A stretch of 64,000 nucleotides of DNA, from the NCBI GenBank assembly GCA_027943335.1, contig BSBK01009262.1:186001-250000 (forward strand), in the 5' to 3' direction. Shown piece by piece: positions 26,639 through 37,140 of the stretch. Under the pieces are notes generated by a model. That model saw only the letters and a list, made by a program, of their open reading frames with translations. It ran no database searches and had not been told where the DNA came from. This DNA comes from Chamaecyparis obtusa (taxonomy: Eukaryota; Streptophyta; Pinopsida; Cupressales; Cupressaceae). A program made the translations under genes and the position numbers. Every line of letters starts with the position of its first letter. Positions within the stretch are counted from its first letter, which is position 1.

Positions 26639-26923
26639 TTGATTACAGAATGAAAGTTGGAAATTATCAGTGATAGCCTGGTTTATGCAGCAAGTAGTAA
26701 TGGCAAAATTATTACTTTAAAGTACACAGAAGCTTTTAGATCTCTCATTGCATTTGAATTCAAAGGGATTGGAGAGTAGAGGAGCCCTAGCATTTGATAG
26801 TAAAGGATTGGAGATTGATTCACCAGTTATTAGCAGTGCATTTGATCGGTTGCGAAAACCCTAGTTCGTCACACCGATTCAGAAGCCTTTGAGATTACTT
26901 GGAAAGTGATATACAAGTAAGTA
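26639..26923 (+). promoter_or_regulatory. Probable leader of the accessory ORF
   Basis: Non-coding stretch between the small ORF and the ATG at 26924. It contains AAAACCCTAG, common in plant 5' leaders. No TATA box could be assigned firmly. Confidence 0.25.
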
Positions 26924-27313
26924 ATGGCTACTCCCATTGTATTTGATGTGGTGAACAAGAAGAGATATGTGTTTAAAAGGAATCCATTTAAATCCATGCT
27001 AGACAAACTAGAAGGTGCATTCTCCCACACTCGCATGGGTGTTATGGTGGAAGATATCAGGGCATACATATATTGTAAGAAAGAACCAATAGGTTTGGAT
27101 AGAATAAGAGCGCACATGGAAAAAATTATGAAGCCTAATAAAACCTTCATGGATGAGTATGCACAGTTAGAGAATCATCCTATTGTTGAATTTTCTAAGG
27201 CACATGAGTTTTATAAATCGGAATGGATCAAGATCCTATTGAGCAGAATCCATGATGACCTAGTTTGGATAGGCGAAGTCCCAATAAGAATCACAGGAGA
27301 CCTAATTCATGAG
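26924..27313 (+). pseudogene. Accessory ORF of the gag element, first part (unrecognised protein)
   Basis: 130 codons from ATG 26924 (MATPIVFDVVNKKRYVF) to the chromovirus insertion site at 27314. The protein is soluble and rich in Lys, Arg and Glu, with conserved-looking segments such as DLVWIGEVPIRITGDLIHE near the break. The frame continues after the insertion (33810 on, one ATGAG copy removed) with ITCLSKIGAII. It lies downstream of a gag without pol, so it is likely an accessory product of a plant LTR element, comparable in position to env-like or extra ORFs. I do not recognise the family and assign no function. Confidence 0.7.
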
Positions 27314-28182
27314 TGAAATGTCCCCTTTCTAATTTTTATATCATATTTGCATCCTCTGATCAGATTATTAAATTAAACAAACAACACTTTGAAAGATTAT
27401 ACAATTTCTCAATAAAACCCAAATCAGGTATTGCCCAAAATAGTGCCAAAAACTTCACAGCTTCACATACTATTGATAAATCTTAAAGTAGACATTTTTA
27501 CAAAAATTTCACCAAAATAATGGCCTAAAAAATGACATTTCTAGATCTACAAAGAGTTTACACAACTCCAAAATGGAGAACCAAAACAATGCTCATCGGG
27601 CTCCCGAAAATAACACAAAATAGCCTGGAAACACCATTAAACACTAAAAATCTATCATAGAAGTAGAATCACAACCCAAGACATATATTCAGCTCTATTT
27701 TAATAGAAAAATGGCTGCAATACAATAGCAATCCAAACTGATATGAAATACTCAACTGAAAACACCAAAATCTTACAAAAACACACCCAAAAACTCATAA
27801 ATCCGCACTGTTCAGCACAAGGGAAAACTCTACATGATCTTGCACATGGAATGGTCTCAAACTCCTAGCCCTCCTAGAAACTTTCAAACTCCCATCTTTG
27901 GGTCTCCTTCTCCACAGGTTTGGTAGCCTCTGAAGAACAACAAAGCAATGAGCAGAAATCAAGTTCTAGAATGACCTCAAAATGCCTCCAAACCCCTTTA
28001 AAAAAGGGAATAACCCTAACTCACAACCAAGAGGGATCAATAAGACATATTTTAATAATAATTAACATTTATTAATCCATTGGTTTCCAAAGATTAGCCC
28101 CTTTTCCCGAAACTTTACTTTTTGAGCATGCCAGCCTTAGGAAAAGTTATTATTTTTAATTATTTGAAAAGGGGACATGACA
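27314..28182 (-). repeat. 3' LTR of the nested chromovirus (869 bp)
   Basis: Starts TGAAATGTCCCC on the plus strand and ends GGGGACATGACA, matching 32936-33809 with scattered substitutions and short indels. The purine tract GGGAGGGAGGACT on the minus strand lies just before it. Confidence 0.95.
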
Positions 28183-29369
28183 AGTCCTCCCTCCCAAACA
28201 TTGCTTGTCCTCAAGAAATGAAGGTTTGGATGCTCAAGAATATGTGCTCCTTCCCAAGTTGCATCCTCCAATGGTAATCCTTTCCATTTTACCAAATGCT
28301 CTGTGATGCTCCTATTTCTCAATCTTTTCTCTCTTGTATCCAAAACCTCTTCTGGTATTAAGACTAATTTCCCTTCATCATCAAGAGGTGGTAATTCTAC
28401 AGATACTGTGGTTTTCTTTCCTAAAACCTTCTTCAGGAAAGAGACATGGAAAACATTATGTATTTTTCTGTTTAGTCGAAGCTCCAATTCATAAGCTACC
28501 TCTCCTACCTTCCTAATGATCTTATAAGGCCCATAGAACCTTGGCTTGAGCTTCTCTACCCCACTCCTCTTCAAGGTGCTTTTCTTATATGGCTACAACC
28601 TAACAAATACCAAATATCCCATCTCAAAAGATCTTTTAGTCTTTTTCCTATCAGCGTACAACTTTTGTTGGTTCTGTGCATGTTGTAGATTATCCTTGAG
28701 GGACCTTATTATGTCTTGGCTTTGCTTAATGAAATCACTTGCTACAGGTACTTTGCTATCTGAAAGTACTAGATCAACAAAGAAAAGGGCATCATAACCA
28801 TAGAGAGAATGAAAAGGAGGCATACCAATAGACATGTGATGAGATGTATTGTAACAATACTCCCCTAGGTGCAACCATTTCACCCAAGCATGTTGTTGAT
28901 TTGAAACATAGTTCCTCAAATATCCCTCTATCCATTTATTAACTATCTCTATTTGTTCATCTGTTTGAGGTTGATAGCTAGTACTGGGAGTGAGTTCAAT
29001 TCCTGCAAAATGAAAGAGCTCGTTCCAAAAAGAGCTAAGGAATCTACTGTCCCGGTCACTGACAATGTTTCTAGGCAAGCCATGTAACCTGAAAATTTCC
29101 TTAAAGAACAATTATGCCACTTGTGATGCCTTGAAATCAGATGTGATGGGAAAGAAATGTGCATACCTAGTTAGTCTATCTACCACCACATATATGCAAT
29201 CCTTACCTTGAACCTTGGGCAACCCCGTGATGAAATCCATGGAAATACTTTCCCATTTTTGTTCAGGAATAGGAAGTGGCTGCAACAACCTTGCAGGAAA
29301 ATTTTGCTCACTCTTATTTTGTTGGCATACCATGCATTCCTTAATGTGTTTAAGGACATCCTCTTTCAT
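28137..29369 (-). pseudogene. Nested chromovirus integrase and chromodomain
   Basis: The integrase zinc region (HIKECMVCQQNK) is followed by the core with SMDFITGLP, IVSDRDSRFLSSFW and the glutamate in EIVNKWIEGY, then GPYKIIRKVGEVAYEL. The chromodomain (EEVLDTREKRLRNRS, LVKWKGLPLEDATWE) is well preserved and would direct insertion to chromatin carrying particular histone marks. The frame is broken by TAA near 29112 and TAG near 28575. The apparent last residues run into the LTR. Confidence 0.9.
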
Positions 29370-29387
29370 ACCCTTCCATGCAAAGTG

Positions 29388-30809
29388 CTATTGAGGTTTT
29401 CTGTATGTCTTGAAGTATCCTTGATGACCAACCAAAGGTGTGTCATGAAAGGCCCTCAAAATTCTTTCCTTAATCTTTGATCCTGGCACTAAGAACATCA
29501 TGTTCTTAGAATAAATTAGCTCATCAACAACCTTATATCTGTTATCATCCACTAACTTATTCAAGATATTTGTGGCAAAGGAATCTTTAGCATATTCTAA
29601 AATTATGGAGACTTTCCAATCAGCAGAGATAGATGTTAAGGAACATAAGGTGAGCTTCCTTGAGAGAGCATCAGCAACCACATTACTCTTTCCTTTCACA
29701 TATTCAATGTCAAAATCATAAGCTTGCAATTTTCTTACCCATTTTTTTTTATGATCATTCAAATCCCTTTGGTTCAAGAAGAACTTGAGGCTATTATGGT
29801 CTTTATTTACAATGAATCTCCCACATACCAAATATTGTCTAAACTTATAAAGTGTGTGCATGATTGCCAACATATCCTTATCATAGATGGAATAACCTTT
29901 CTCTGATTGATTTAATTTTCTTCTCTCAAATGCTATTGGATGTCCCATTTGAGTGAGGACAGCCCCTATACCTTCTCCAGAAGCATCACATTCAACAACA
30001 AAAGGTAGGGAGAAATCTGGAATTGCAAGCACAGGGCATGAATTCATTACCTCCTTAAGCTTATCAAATGTTTTTTGTGCCTCTTCTATCCAAATAAAGG
30101 CTCCTTTCTTTGTAAAATCAGTCAAGGGGGCAGCAAGCTGAGAAAATCCCTTGACAAACCTCCTATAGTAGCTACACAACCTGAAGAAACCTCTCAACTG
30201 TGTAAGATTAGTGGGTGGAGGCCAATCCAAAATTGCCTGAATTTTTTGTTGATCAATCTGTACTCCTTTAGAACTTATAATATGTCTCAAATATAGGATC
30301 CTGGTCAAACCAAAATCACATTTAGATAGCTTAGCATAGAAGGATTGCTGCTCCAAGATTCCCAAAATAGTGTCTATGTGCTTTAGATGCTCTTTCCATG
30401 TTTTACTGTAAATCAAGATATCATCAAAGAATACCAAAACAAATTTTTGAAGATGCTTGCTGAATACCTTATTCATACAAGATTGGAATGTTTCTGGTGC
30501 ATTAGTGAGGCCAAATGGCATAACAAGAAATTCAAAGTGCCCATAGTGACATCTGAAAGCAGTCTTTTCCACATCTTCCCTCCTCATGCAGATTTGATGG
30601 TACCCTGATCTTAAGTCAATTTTTTAGGAGTATACAACACCATGTAACTCATCAATGAGTTCATCTATGCGCGGTATGGGATACCTATTTTTTATGGTCT
30701 TCTTGTTTAGAGCCCTATAGTCTATACACATTCTCATTGTACCATCCTTTTTCTTGACAAGTACCATAGATGATGCAAATGGACTAGAGCTAGGCCTTAT
30801 GAATCCCAT
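29388..30809 (-). pseudogene. Nested chromovirus RT and RNase H
   Basis: RT begins [22 protein letters not shown] and shows [29 protein letters not shown] and the catalytic FFDD near 30412-30445. RNase H follows with VVECDASGEGIGAVL and ends at SNVVADALSRKL. One TAA at 30622-30624 interrupts RT, and an A/T-run frameshift near 30830 separates it from the protease linker. The apparent stop at 29388 lies between RNase H and the integrase zinc region of the same frame. Confidence 0.92.
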
Positions 30810-31077
30810 GTCTAGGAGTTCCTTATTAGTTTTTTTCTATTTCTTCCTTGTAACCTCTTGTATGGTGGTATGGAATTCTTATAACTAGTTTGGCACCTTT
30901 TTCTAACTCTATAACATGCTCAAAACCTCTATCTAGTGGTAATCTCAGAGGCAAATCATTGAAAACTATACTATGCTTATCAAGAATATTTTGAATTTCA
31001 AAATGGAAATTACCTTGATTCTTTGGAGAGCTTGTTGGATGGATTACAACTCCTACTGCCCATGCTACTTGTCCTCT

Positions 31078-31480
31078 TCAAAATGTCCTCTCCATCCTCT
31101 TTGTAGTGACCACCTTAGGTGCTCCATTCGATAAGCCTCTCAATAAGACTTCTTTCCCATTGGAATGAAATTTAAACTCCATAGTTTGATGGTTCATGTA
31201 ATAGCCTCCAATAGAGTGCAACCATTGAACACCCAATACAAGATCTGTCTCCCCAATGCCAACAACATAGAAGTCATCACATAACTCATAATCTCCTAAG
31301 GTCCTGAGTTGTTTCAGCACTCGTGTGCAAGGCATAGTGAATCCATCAGCTACAGTAACATTGAATCCCTCAAAATCTTCTGCTTTAAGACCTCTTTTCA
31401 TAACAAATCCTTCATTAATAAAATTGTGAGTTGCCCCACTATCAAGAAGAACTGTCAGCCTTTTCCCTATTAGTACCCCT
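31078..31480 (-). pseudogene. Nested chromovirus protease region
   Basis: Aspartic protease remnant with LLDSGATHNFIN near 31430-31465, followed by VADGFTMPCTRVL and DLVLGVQWLHSIGG. It is in a different frame from the gag before it and the RT after it, so at least two indels flank it. Confidence 0.85.
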
Positions 31481-31496
31481 CAAATTCAAAAGGGAT

Positions 31497-32774
31497 GGTA
31501 TCTTGGGACTCATGATAATGTTGCTAAAGTGTCATCCTTTCTTATTTCTTTTTTTTCTCTTCTTCTTCCTCCTCCTTAGTGTCATGAAATTCCTCATGCT
31601 CATCTGAATCAAATTTTGAAGCAACTTCAATATAGTGCACTTGACCTTTCCCCAAACATCTGTGTCCTAGAACCCATGGCTCTCTACAAGTGAAACAAAT
31701 CTTTTTCCTTCGTAATTGATTCCTAGTCTTTTCATCTACCTTCTTTTTTGCTACATTTGTCACATTCTTTGGTGGTGGTGCGGGAAAAGTATTTTTCTAA
31801 AAATTCCCTTTATGTTGCCAAAGATTTGGGGGTTTTTGATTAGTGACTGGTTTCATAGGCACACAAGTTTCAAGTTGCAAGCTTCTTTTGATAGCTTCCT
31901 ATAAGGTTGAGGGTGAGCAAGCCTTAACCAAACCCATAATAGAATCTTCCAAACCATCAAGAAAAAGACAAACAATCCTCTTTTCACTCATATCAGGTAC
32001 CATAACAGCCACTTTTTGAAACTCTTCTACATACTCATTAACTGATTTGGTTTTCCTTAACTTTGACAATTCTTTAAAATACTCTTCATCATCCTTGAGA
32101 TCAAATCTATCTATCACTCTTTGACTAAAATCATCAAATGTAGTTACCTAATCATGACCTTGAGTAGTCATTCCATGATACCACCAATCATAGGCTGCAT
32201 CTTCCAAGTGTAGACTTGCAAATTGAATGACATCACTCTCCTTCATGGGGTTAAGTGTGAAGAAGGTTTGTAATTTTTGTAGCCATGCTCTAGCTAAAAT
32301 TTTATTTGTTCCATCAAAAGTAGGTGTTGTAAACTTGCTTATTTTATTTTTAAGTTATCTCCCACTTATGTCTTGCTCCCTCTTATATTCTTTCTTGGGC
32401 ATCATAGTGTTCATCAGATCCACATATTCTCTAAAAGGCACCGAACTATGAAAGTCATCATCTAAGCCATTGTAAGTAGCCCTCAGTGCAATCAAGTTAT
32501 CTATGACCTCTTCCATAGGATTAAGGGAATGATTTGGTGCCAATGCCTCATCTGCAGGTAAGAAAATAGTCTTTGTTGATCTAGAGGGTGTGGGTTTCAA
32601 ATTTTTTGGCTTCTCTAAAGTGCTCCCTCTCTCATTAGTAGATACAACTCCTTGGATTTTTTCTGTCAATAACTGCAAAGCTTCTCTAGTTTCTGCCAAA
32701 CTATTAACTGTTTGCTTTTGAGTGTTCTGGATGTCCTAGAAGAATTTTCTTTCCATCTCATTCGAGTCAGCCAT
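31497..32774 (-). pseudogene. Nested chromovirus gag
   Basis: ATG at 32774 (MADSNEMERKFF), then a coiled N-terminal region, a gag core (FDGTNKILARAWLQKLQTFF, WWYHGM, ELSKLRKTKSVNEYVEEFQ) and a zinc-finger-like CFTCREPWVLGHRC near 31665-31710, ending in a Glu/Lys tract. The frame is broken by TAG 32736, TAA 32355, TAG 32148, TAG 31899 and TAG 31797. Confidence 0.88.
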
Positions 32775-32922
32775 ACTTGTTCCTTCCTTGGATTTTATAC
32801 TTTTATTTTCAGCTGGAGGTTTGATCAAATTTTTTTTATTCTTTTCTCGCTGCAAATATCTCTTTTCTCTTTCACTTAGTTACATGCAAACTTTTACAAA
32901 CCCTCAGTCTAGCAAGATCATA

Positions 32923-32934
32923 GCTCTGATACCA
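32923..32934 (-). other. Primer-binding site of the nested chromovirus
   Basis: TGGTATCAGAGC on the minus strand, one base from the 5' LTR. Confidence 0.95.
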
Positions 32935-32935
32935 C

Positions 32936-33809
32936 TAAAAGGTCTCCTTTCTAATTTTTATATCATATTTTCATCCTCTAATCAGATTATTAAATTAAAC
33001 AAACAACACTTTGAAAGATTATACAATTTCTCAATAAAACCCAAATCGGGTATGCCTAAAATAGTGCCAAAAACTTCACAGCTTCACATACTATTGATAA
33101 ATCTAAAATTAGACATTTTTACAAAAATTTCACCAAAATAATAGCCTAAAAAATGACATTTCTATATGTACAAAGAGTTTACACAACAACTCCAAAATGG
33201 AGAACCAAAACAATGCTCATCGGGCTCCCGAAAACAACACAAAATAGCCTGAAAACACCGTTAAACACTAAAAATATCATAGAAGTAGAATCAAAACCCA
33301 AGAAATATATTCAGCTCTATTTTAATAGAAAAATGGCTACAATACAATAGCAACCCAAACTGATATGAAAAACTCAACTGAAAACACCAAAATCTTACAA
33401 AAACACACCCAAAACTCACAAATCTGCACTGTTCAGCACAAGGGAAAACTCTACATGAGCTTGCACATGGAATGGACTCAAAGTCCCATACTTAGCCCTC
33501 TTGGAAACCTAAAAACTCCCATCTTTGGGTCTCCTTCTCCACAGGTTTGGCAGCCTCTAAAGAACAACAAAGTAATGAGCAAAAATCAAGTTCTAGAATG
33601 ACCCCAAAATGCCTCCAAACCCTTTTAAAAGAGGGCATAACCCTAACTCATGAGAAAGAGGGGTCAATAAGACATATTTTAATAATAATTAACATTTATT
33701 AATCCATTGGTTTCCAAAGATTATCCCCTTTTCCTGAAACTTTACTTTTTGAGCCTGCCAGCCTTGGCAAAAGTTATTATTTTTAATTATTTGAAAAGGG
33801 GACATGACA
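32936..33809 (-). repeat. 5' LTR of the nested chromovirus (874 bp)
   Basis: Matches 27314-28182. Its terminal TG has mutated to TA, while the other end keeps ACA. It lies next to the primer-binding site. Confidence 0.93.
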
Positions 33810-34942
33810 ATGAGATAACATGCCTTTCTAAGATAGGTGCCATTATTTTAGTAGGTAAGGATGTGAGGAAATAAGTAGAATAGTCATGCAAGTCAAGAAA
33901 TGGTAAGCGCGGAATGACTATTGAGCCTATAGAGGAGAAAGACATCAAATTAATGTCTATGATACTTGGGTACAAGTTTCAACACACCAATAGGGTGAAT
34001 AGTGTGTCTGCGACCACTATTCTTGCAGCAATAAGGATTGTCAAAGAAAATAGAGAGTTCCATTTGTGCAAGATCTTGCATGCACAACTAATAGACAACA
34101 TTAATGCCATCAAACATGACAAGACCAAAATATTCAGGTTTGGGTCTTTTATCATTTACATGTACTTCCATATACTTGGAAAGGTTTTAGATCTATACCT
34201 AGATAAAGATATTCCTACAATGCCTCAAATATCCCTTAAGGCATCTACTGATAGTTCAGTAGAAGACTACATGGAGCTAGATTAATTGAAAACATTCAAA
34301 ATCAAGATGCAAATGAGATATAGAATACTAGAGAGTATTGTAGAGAAATACAAGGACAACATTTATTTCATGGTAGAAACTGATACAACTTGTATGGAGG
34401 TTGCTAAACCAAGAACAAAGCGGATACATCCACTTGGGTATGAAGTTGAGGAACCAATCTTGGAAGCTTATGCACAAATACTACTATCATCCCCTAAGGA
34501 CCCTAATGAATCTAGATGGGGGACTTATGAAGAAAAGTCAAGAGAAGTTGATGCAGTTTTGAACAGTGTAGAAACTAAAAGAAAGGTAGCTAAAGTCACC
34601 TCTAAAATACCTAGAATTCATGGAGTATCACAAGAAGATCTATAAAAAGCAAGGAAAGAGAAGATTGCTATGGAATTAGAGAGCCTAGTTGCAGCAAAGA
34701 TAGAATCTAATGATACAATGATGAAGAAGGTAAAAATTGAGAAATCTAATGATCTAAAGGGTAAAATTGATGTTACTCCTTCTATGCCCAAGGTAACTAT
34801 TGACCTTACTGCTCCTCCTAAGTATACAAAAATTCCTAAGAGGAAGAAAGAAATTAGCATTAGTCATCCATCCTCGCAAGTAACAAGAAATGGGAAGAAT
34901 ACTCAAACACCCCTAGAAGTAACAACATCTGCACAATTCTGA
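33810..34942 (+). pseudogene. Accessory ORF of the gag element, second part (broken by stops)
   Basis: Continues the frame of 26924-27313 after the inserted chromovirus. It contains a TAA and a TAG between about 33870 and 33880, then GMTIEPIEEKDIK, an aromatic segment FRFGSFIIYMYFHILGKV, a TAA at 34283, an acidic/basic region and another TAA at 34643. It ends with a lysine-rich tail (YTKIPKRKKEI) at about 34942. Together the two parts would make about 505 residues. The C-terminal third is low-complexity and charged. The right boundary is uncertain, because the last 40 bp abut, or overlap with, the gag of the minus-strand TAT-like element. Confidence 0.65.
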
Positions 34943-36300
34943 GGTTGTTCTAGTTTGGAAGAATGAGACCTGAGGCCTTGCAAGACAAATGGAGTCTTAG
35001 GCTTAGGAGCATCTTCTCTTCCCTTGAAGGTGATCACATTACAATATTCAACCTCAACAGATTCAACCATATTAATGATATTGTTGTTGGTAGTGTATGT
35101 GTATTTAACCTTGGCATTGGTATTTGTGGTCTTGGAAGATTCACCCTTCTCATGAGGACAAAAGGGATCTTTAAATTCCTGATGATCTGAATTCTTGTTA
35201 TGGTTGTCCACAACAATGTCACCATTATCAATCAGATCTTGGATCTTATGGCACAGATGGAGACAAGTAGAAGCCTTATGACCCTTGTTTTGGTGATAAT
35301 CACAGTATGCATTGTCATTCCACCAATGAGGTCATGACTATGGATCATAGAGTCACAAATTTTCCAAAGGAGTGAGTATCTGGTTTTGTACAAGAGTCTT
35401 ATAAACCACATCAAGAGGTTCTTTTAAGGAAGTGAACTCACACTTGGTTCGAGAGACCCAAGGTTTGTTTCTAGCAATTCTCAAAGGTGGCTGAGTGTCT
35501 ATCGCAGCCTTTTTAATGGCTTTGACCACCTATATATTAGAGGTAAGATTAAAAACACACTTCAAAGGTTTTGGGGTCACATTGTCAACAACTCTATCAT
35601 TTACAACATCTTTGTTTTCATTGAAAAACTTACCTTTTTCCTTGTTTGAGGAGGAAGGCCCTTGTTTGTTATCCTTGTTCAAAGTCAATTCTCCTTTCTT
35701 GACCATAAATGCTTCTATTCGCATAGCTTGCTTAATCATACTATCGAAAGTTAGGGGACCTTGTAATTGTACTTGATATCCAAAATTTGGGACAAGATTA
35801 TCTAGAAAGATGTTGAGTTTTTCAGACTCATGTAGTTTGCGAGGATATTTTGTACAGAGTTGTCTCCATCTCTAGAGAAATGCCAAGAAAGGCTCCCCTT
35901 GTCGTTGCTTTAGATTGCAAAGGTCTCAAATATTAACCAAATGCTAAATATTATGTGAATAGTGTTGGAGAAATAAATTATCAATCTTGTCAAAAGTCTT
36001 GATACCAATGGGTAGTTGAGAGAACCACTCCATAGCTGACCCACCCAAGCTACGAGGAAAGAGGTGCATGAGGTAAGTCTGATCATGTATGAATTCTATG
36101 GATAGAGTGCCAAACTCTCTCAAGTGATCTTGAGGATCAGTAGTACCCAGGTATTTGTCATATTTAGGTAGCTCTACACCTTTGGGAAAAGGTGGCATGC
36201 GAAGACTTTTATCGAAGGGGAAAGGACAAATGCTTTCCATTGTGAATTATTGTATTGGTTTATCCTTATCCATCGCAAGTTGGCTAATTTGGTCTTGCAT
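34903..36300 (-). pseudogene. TAT/Ogre-like gag core and zinc-knuckle-like end
   Basis: One frame with several stops carries the classic order: PFPKGVELPKYDKYLGTTDP, YLMHLFPRSLGGSAMEWFSQLP, DLCNLKQRQGEPFLAFL, KYPRKLHESEKLNIFLDNL and IKQAMRIEAFM, then CDYHQNKGHKASTC with LCHKIQDLIDNGDI (about 35230-35310). The CDYH-x-GH-x-C motif and the LI-x-NG tail are typical of gag C-termini in the TAT/Athila group. The last part (NCADVVTSRGV) resembles the start of the protease linker. No protease follows. Confidence 0.8.
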
Positions 36301-37140
36301 GTCCCAAATCATCTTTTGCAACTTGGCAGTCTCAATCTCTTCCTCTTTGGCCACAAGCGTCTCGACTTGGTAGTTTGGGGTAATTTGGCTCCTTGTTTGG
36401 CCAACTTGAGAAAATATTTCTCCTTCTCCTCTAGAAGGAGGATCTCCATCATCTTGATAAGACCCTTATTGGCTTTTGCAGCATCTATGTCATTTTAGGT
36501 TATCACATCATCATCATTACCAAGAATTTAAAAAATGCTTGGGGCTTGATCTTGATTCTGGTCATTTTGAGAATGATAGTGATATTTTTGTCGATCATTT
36601 TGAGCTTTGTTTTGAGATTGGTACTGATTCTGATCATTTTGAGATTGATCATTATGCCGGTCATTTTGAGAGTGATCATGAAATTGGTCATTTTGGGATT
36701 GCTCATGACTTTAGTTGTATTCGCCCTCTTGGAAGTCGAATGGGCCTCCCATCTTGTCAATGTGGGATTGTGCAGCATGCACAAATTTAGCATGAGTGGT
36801 AATAGATTTGATATGATCAATAGGTTTGAAAGGGTCAATTGGATCGATATCGTCAATAGGATTGACCCAAGAAAGTGGTCTTTTAGAGTTTTGTTGATCT
36901 TGGAACAGTTGTCCTTGAAATAATAATTCAGGTTGTCTTTGAAACAAGGGATTATAACACTGTTGGAACATTGGTTTCTGATTCAGACTGATATCTATAC
37001 TGAATGAACTTCTAACCCTTGGCCAATTGGTAGGAGATGAAGATGAAGATTGAGGAAAACTTTCTCTTAAGATTCCTAGTGAGGAGGAATGTGAGGATCC
37101 CTCTTGACACTCAGGTTGGATAATGGGTTCGGAACGATCT
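36301..37140 (-). pseudogene. N-terminal low-complexity part of the TAT-like gag
   Basis: The minus-strand reading is rich in Gln, Asn, Asp and His, with degenerate repeats of a QNDQNQ type over about 36540-36710. Upstream is a segment with WVNPIDDIDPIDPFKPIDHI and a Gln/Phe-rich start near 36971. Frames change more than once. The true gag start was not resolved. Confidence 0.5.

Larger units (their letters stand above)
27314..33809 (-). mobile_element. Ty3/gypsy chromovirus nested in the accessory ORF
   Basis: Complete minus-strand element, 6496 bp, with identical flanking pentamers ATGAG (27309-27313 and 33810-33814). LTRs are 27314-28182 and 32936-33809. The primer-binding site is at 32923-32934 and the purine tract at about 28184-28196. 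Gag, protease, RT, RNase H, integrase and a C-terminal chromodomain are present, which makes it a chromovirus; a decayed relative lies at 61.1-63.2 kb. Stops and at least two frameshifts make it inactive. The insertion restores an open frame when removed, so it is younger than the accessory ORF. Confidence 0.96.

Noticed and set aside
33153..33601. Plus-strand ORFs in the nested chromovirus LTR
   Set aside because: LTR sequence; the matching part of the other LTR breaks the frames.
36503..36923. ORFs on both strands with Leu/Ile or Met/Lys repeats
   Set aside because: Alternative frames of the low-complexity Gln/Asn/Asp/His repeat of the TAT-like gag.
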